Origin: an uncultured Lachnospiraceae bacterium
GTDB lineage: Bacteria; Bacillota; Clostridia; Lachnospirales; Lachnospiraceae
Length of the DNA: 36,985 nucleotides
Reading direction: 5' to 3'
Assembly (NCBI GenBank): GCA_947174665.1
Contig: CAMWJV010000020.1
Location: forward strand, 1 to 36,985
A program made the translations under genes and the position numbers. The notes beneath the pieces were generated by a model that was not told the origin of the DNA, made no database searches, and saw nothing but the letters and a program-made list of their open reading frames with translations. Below are positions 35,701 to 36,985 of this stretch, piece after piece (positions within the stretch are counted from its first letter, which is position 1; every line of letters begins with the position of its first letter).

Positions 35701-36152
35701 CATTTAACGAGGCGTTGTATAAGGCATTTTTGGGAGCCGGCGTGAATCTGCCCCGGTATAAAAACCTGATCATGACAGTGAAGGATGCGGATAAGGGTGA
35801 GGCTGTTGAGATAGGCAGGCGCTTTGAAAAGCTGGGTTACACCATCTATGCTACCAGAAGTACTGCGGCTGCGCTGAATGAAGCCGGTGTGAAGGCCAGA
35901 AAGGTAAACAAGATTTCCCAGGAGTCTCCTACTGTCATGGACCTGATTCTGGGCCATAAGATTGACCTTGTCATCGATACTCCCACTCAGGGGCGGGACA
36001 AGAGCAGAGACGGATTTCTGATCCGCCGCACCTCCATTGAGACGGGAGTGAATGTCATTACCGCCATGGATACAGCAAGGGCGCTGGTGAGCAGCCTTGA
36101 GAGTAAGGAGAGCGACGAAAAGCTGACGCTGGTGGACATCGCGGCATTATAA
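32778..36152 (+). CDS. carB: Carbamoyl-phosphate synthase large subunit, with in-frame insert
   Basis: Forms carbamoyl phosphate from bicarbonate, ammonia and two ATP. Two homologous ATP-grasp halves are visible: the first opens [22 protein letters not shown] (near 8) and the second [22 protein letters not shown] (611 on). The C-terminal MGS-like allosteric domain ends [13 protein letters not shown]. Length is 1124, about 50 residues beyond the usual 1060-1075. The excess lies at about 547-610, exactly between the halves, where homologues have a short link. It is rich in Ser, Cys, Asp and Glu and is encoded by a multi-hairpin palindromic element (see repeat entry). The reading frame is unbroken, and the catalytic halves look intact, so function is probably kept. 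Start overlaps carA. Confidence 0.95.
   Translation: [1124 protein letters not shown]
34416..34607 (+). repeat. In-frame palindromic element within carB
   Basis: A folded core lies at 34447-34549. Closing stem: GTGCGGAG (34447-34454) with CTCCGCAC (34515-34522). Arm 1: AAAATCACT (34455-34463) with AGTGATTTT (34485-34493), topped by GTTC-GAAA-GAAC (34466-34477). Arm 2: CTCTGC (34497-34502) with GCAGAG (34506-34511). A separate stem follows at once: GAAGAATG (34524-34531) with CATTCTTC (34542-34549). This makes a three-way junction plus a hairpin. The whole insert has no stop in the carB frame. It resembles protein-coding palindromic repeats such as the Rickettsia RPE type in concept, but belongs to no family I can name. 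Outer limits are estimated from protein length. Confidence 0.8.
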
Positions 36153-36171
36153 ATTAGCAGGTAATTCTGGT

Positions 36172-36198
36172 TTGAAAATGGGAAAATCTGCATATAAT
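36172..36198 (+). promoter_or_regulatory. Candidate sod promoter
   Basis: TTGAAA (36172-36177) and TATAAT (36193-36198) with a 15-base spacer, or TTTGAA with 16. A 7-base stem (TGTCTGC with GCGGACA) lies in the leader before the ribosome site. Confidence 0.5.
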
Positions 36199-36258
36199 AT
36201 TTCCAAAACAGCTATGTCTGCGCCAAAGTGCGCCGGCGGACAGAAATGGAGGTTTTAT

Positions 36259-36897
36259 ATGAGAGATGAGACTTACCCTTTTATTGTACGTCCCTTGCCC
36301 TATGAATATGATGCGCTGGTTCCGGTGCTGGATGAGGAGACGATGCATTTTCACCATGACAAGCACTACAAGACCTATGTGGACAATCTGAACAGCGCGC
36401 TGTCGGATTATCCGGAACTGCAAAAGAAAAGTCTGAAGGAGCTTTTAAGCAGCATAGACAAGCTGCCGCCCCAGATACAGACGCCCATTCGCAACAACGG
36501 AGGAGGGGTCTTCAACCATGAACTGTATTTTGATTCCATGAAGAGCCCCGCAGGGCAGGAACCGGAGGGCGCGCTGGCGGAGGCCATCGAACGTGACTTC
36601 GGTTCATACAGGCAGTGGAAGGAGCAGATGAAGCAGGCCGCCGTGGGCAGGTTCGGTTCAGGCTGGGCATGGCTGGTAGCTGACTGTAATGGGCAGCTGT
36701 CCATTGTCCAGACGGCAAATCAGGATGTGCCGGATTTGGATGATTACACCCCGATTCTTCTGGTGGATGTGTGGGAGCACGCCTATTACCTGCAGTACCA
36801 AAACAGGCGCGCGGACTATGTGGACGGCTGGTTCAATCTGATCAACTGGCGCAAGGCGGCAAAGAGATATGAAGACTCGCTTGGCCGGAAGAACTGA
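36259..36897 (+). CDS. Superoxide dismutase, Fe/Mn family, Mn-type residues
   Basis: Cytoplasmic dismutation of superoxide to peroxide and oxygen. All four metal ligands are in place: His32 and His87, Asp170 and His174 (DVWEHAYYLQY). The active-site Tyr40 and His36 are kept. Gly83 and Gln155 (TANQDVP) occupy positions that differ between Fe and Mn types and match the Mn type, though metal use cannot be proved from sequence. ATG 36259 follows GGAGG (36248-36252); upstream in-frame codons have no site. Length 212. It stands alone with its own candidate promoter. Such a gene in an anaerobe points to oxygen tolerance. The terminator after it seems split by a mobile-element end. Confidence 0.95.
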   Translation: MRDETYPFIVRPLPYEYDALVPVLDEETMHFHHDKHYKTYVDNLNSALSDYPELQKKSLKELLSSIDKLPPQIQTPIRNNGGGVFNHELYFDSMKSPAGQEPEGALAEAIERDFGSYRQWKEQMKQAAVGRFGSGWAWLVADCNGQLSIVQTANQDVPDLDDYTPILLVDVWEHAYYLQYQNRRADYVDGWFNLINWRKAAKRYEDSLGRKN

Positions 36898-36906
36898 GAA
36901 TAAACG

Positions 36907-36926
36907 AAAAACAGGGGGCTGTGTCA
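36907..36926 (+). terminator. Probable 5' arm of the sod terminator
   Basis: An A run followed by CAGGGGGCTGTGTCA, with the look of the left arm of a GC-rich terminator. The complementary right arm does not appear before the window ends; instead a mobile-element end follows at 36931. The reading as an interrupted terminator is inferred. Confidence 0.4.
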
Positions 36927-36930
36927 CTGA

Positions 36931-36985
36931 TGATATGCTCCCTTCTAGGTAGACAAGTGAAATAATTAAAGCTTGTCACTTAGGA
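36931..36985 (+). mobile_element. Left end of an IS3-family-like insertion sequence (cut by window)
   Basis: TGATATGCTCCC followed by TTCTAGGTAGACA (36931-36955) matches the TG...CCC...GACA plan of IS3-family left ends. An inner short stem GACAAG (36952-36957) with CTTGTC (36973-36978) sits where such elements have leader structures. No transposase is within the window, so the call rests on the end pattern only. Confidence 0.5.

Overview
The window reads as a chromosomal segment of an anaerobic, Gram-positive gut-type Clostridia, most likely family Lachnospiraceae. The reasons are lipoprotein-anchored starch and maltodextrin genes, TTGACA/TATAAT-type promoters, GGAGG-type ribosome sites, the clpC-hypothetical-radA order and several small proteins of a Lachnospiraceae type. 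The genus cannot be fixed from sequence alone. All genes but one run on the + strand, and the window is densely coding.

Layout. (1) 1-5.8 kb is a maltodextrin/starch module: a GH13 alpha-amylase lipoprotein (possibly cut at the left edge), a maltodextrin-binding lipoprotein with an added C-terminal starch-binding-like domain, and two MalF/MalG-type permeases. A terminator lies between the binding protein and the permeases, and a strong one ends the unit. No ATPase is encoded here. (2) 5.9-7.85 kb is a cytoplasmic protein that joins a LacI-type sugar-binding fold, without its DNA-binding domain, to a GGDEF diguanylate cyclase. (3) 7.9-11.5 kb holds pyrE, two small membrane proteins and a long M29-type aminopeptidase. 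(4) 11.5-15.1 kb is a purine run, purE-purM-purN-purD, lacking purC, purF and purH. (5) 15.2-17.2 kb holds a zinc-ribbon/helix-turn-helix protein and a single-pass SH3b protein with a repetitive cytoplasmic tail. (6) 17.2-22.0 kb is gntR-clpC-hypothetical-radA, with a consensus promoter and a perfect palindrome before gntR. (7) 22.1-25.7 kb holds a tRNA-Trp, two hypothetical genes and, as the only minus-strand gene, a 763-residue protein with a Crp-like nucleotide-binding fold. (8) 25.7-36.2 kb is tetR-purL, a degenerate EAL-HDOD protein, and carA-carB. (9) 36.2-36.9 kb is a Mn-type superoxide dismutase, followed at the right edge by what looks like the left end of an IS3-family element.

Themes. 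De novo purine and pyrimidine genes (pyrE, purEMND, purL, carAB) are spread over 28 kb between regulators and housekeeping genes. Three proteins have nucleotide-second-messenger folds: GGDEF, degenerate EAL-HDOD and Crp-like. The most unusual single item is a multi-hairpin palindromic element inserted in frame in carB, adding about 50 residues at the junction of the two synthetase halves. Short dispersed and tandem repeats also sit in the purine intergenic gaps. I see no CRISPR array, no rRNA and no prophage.
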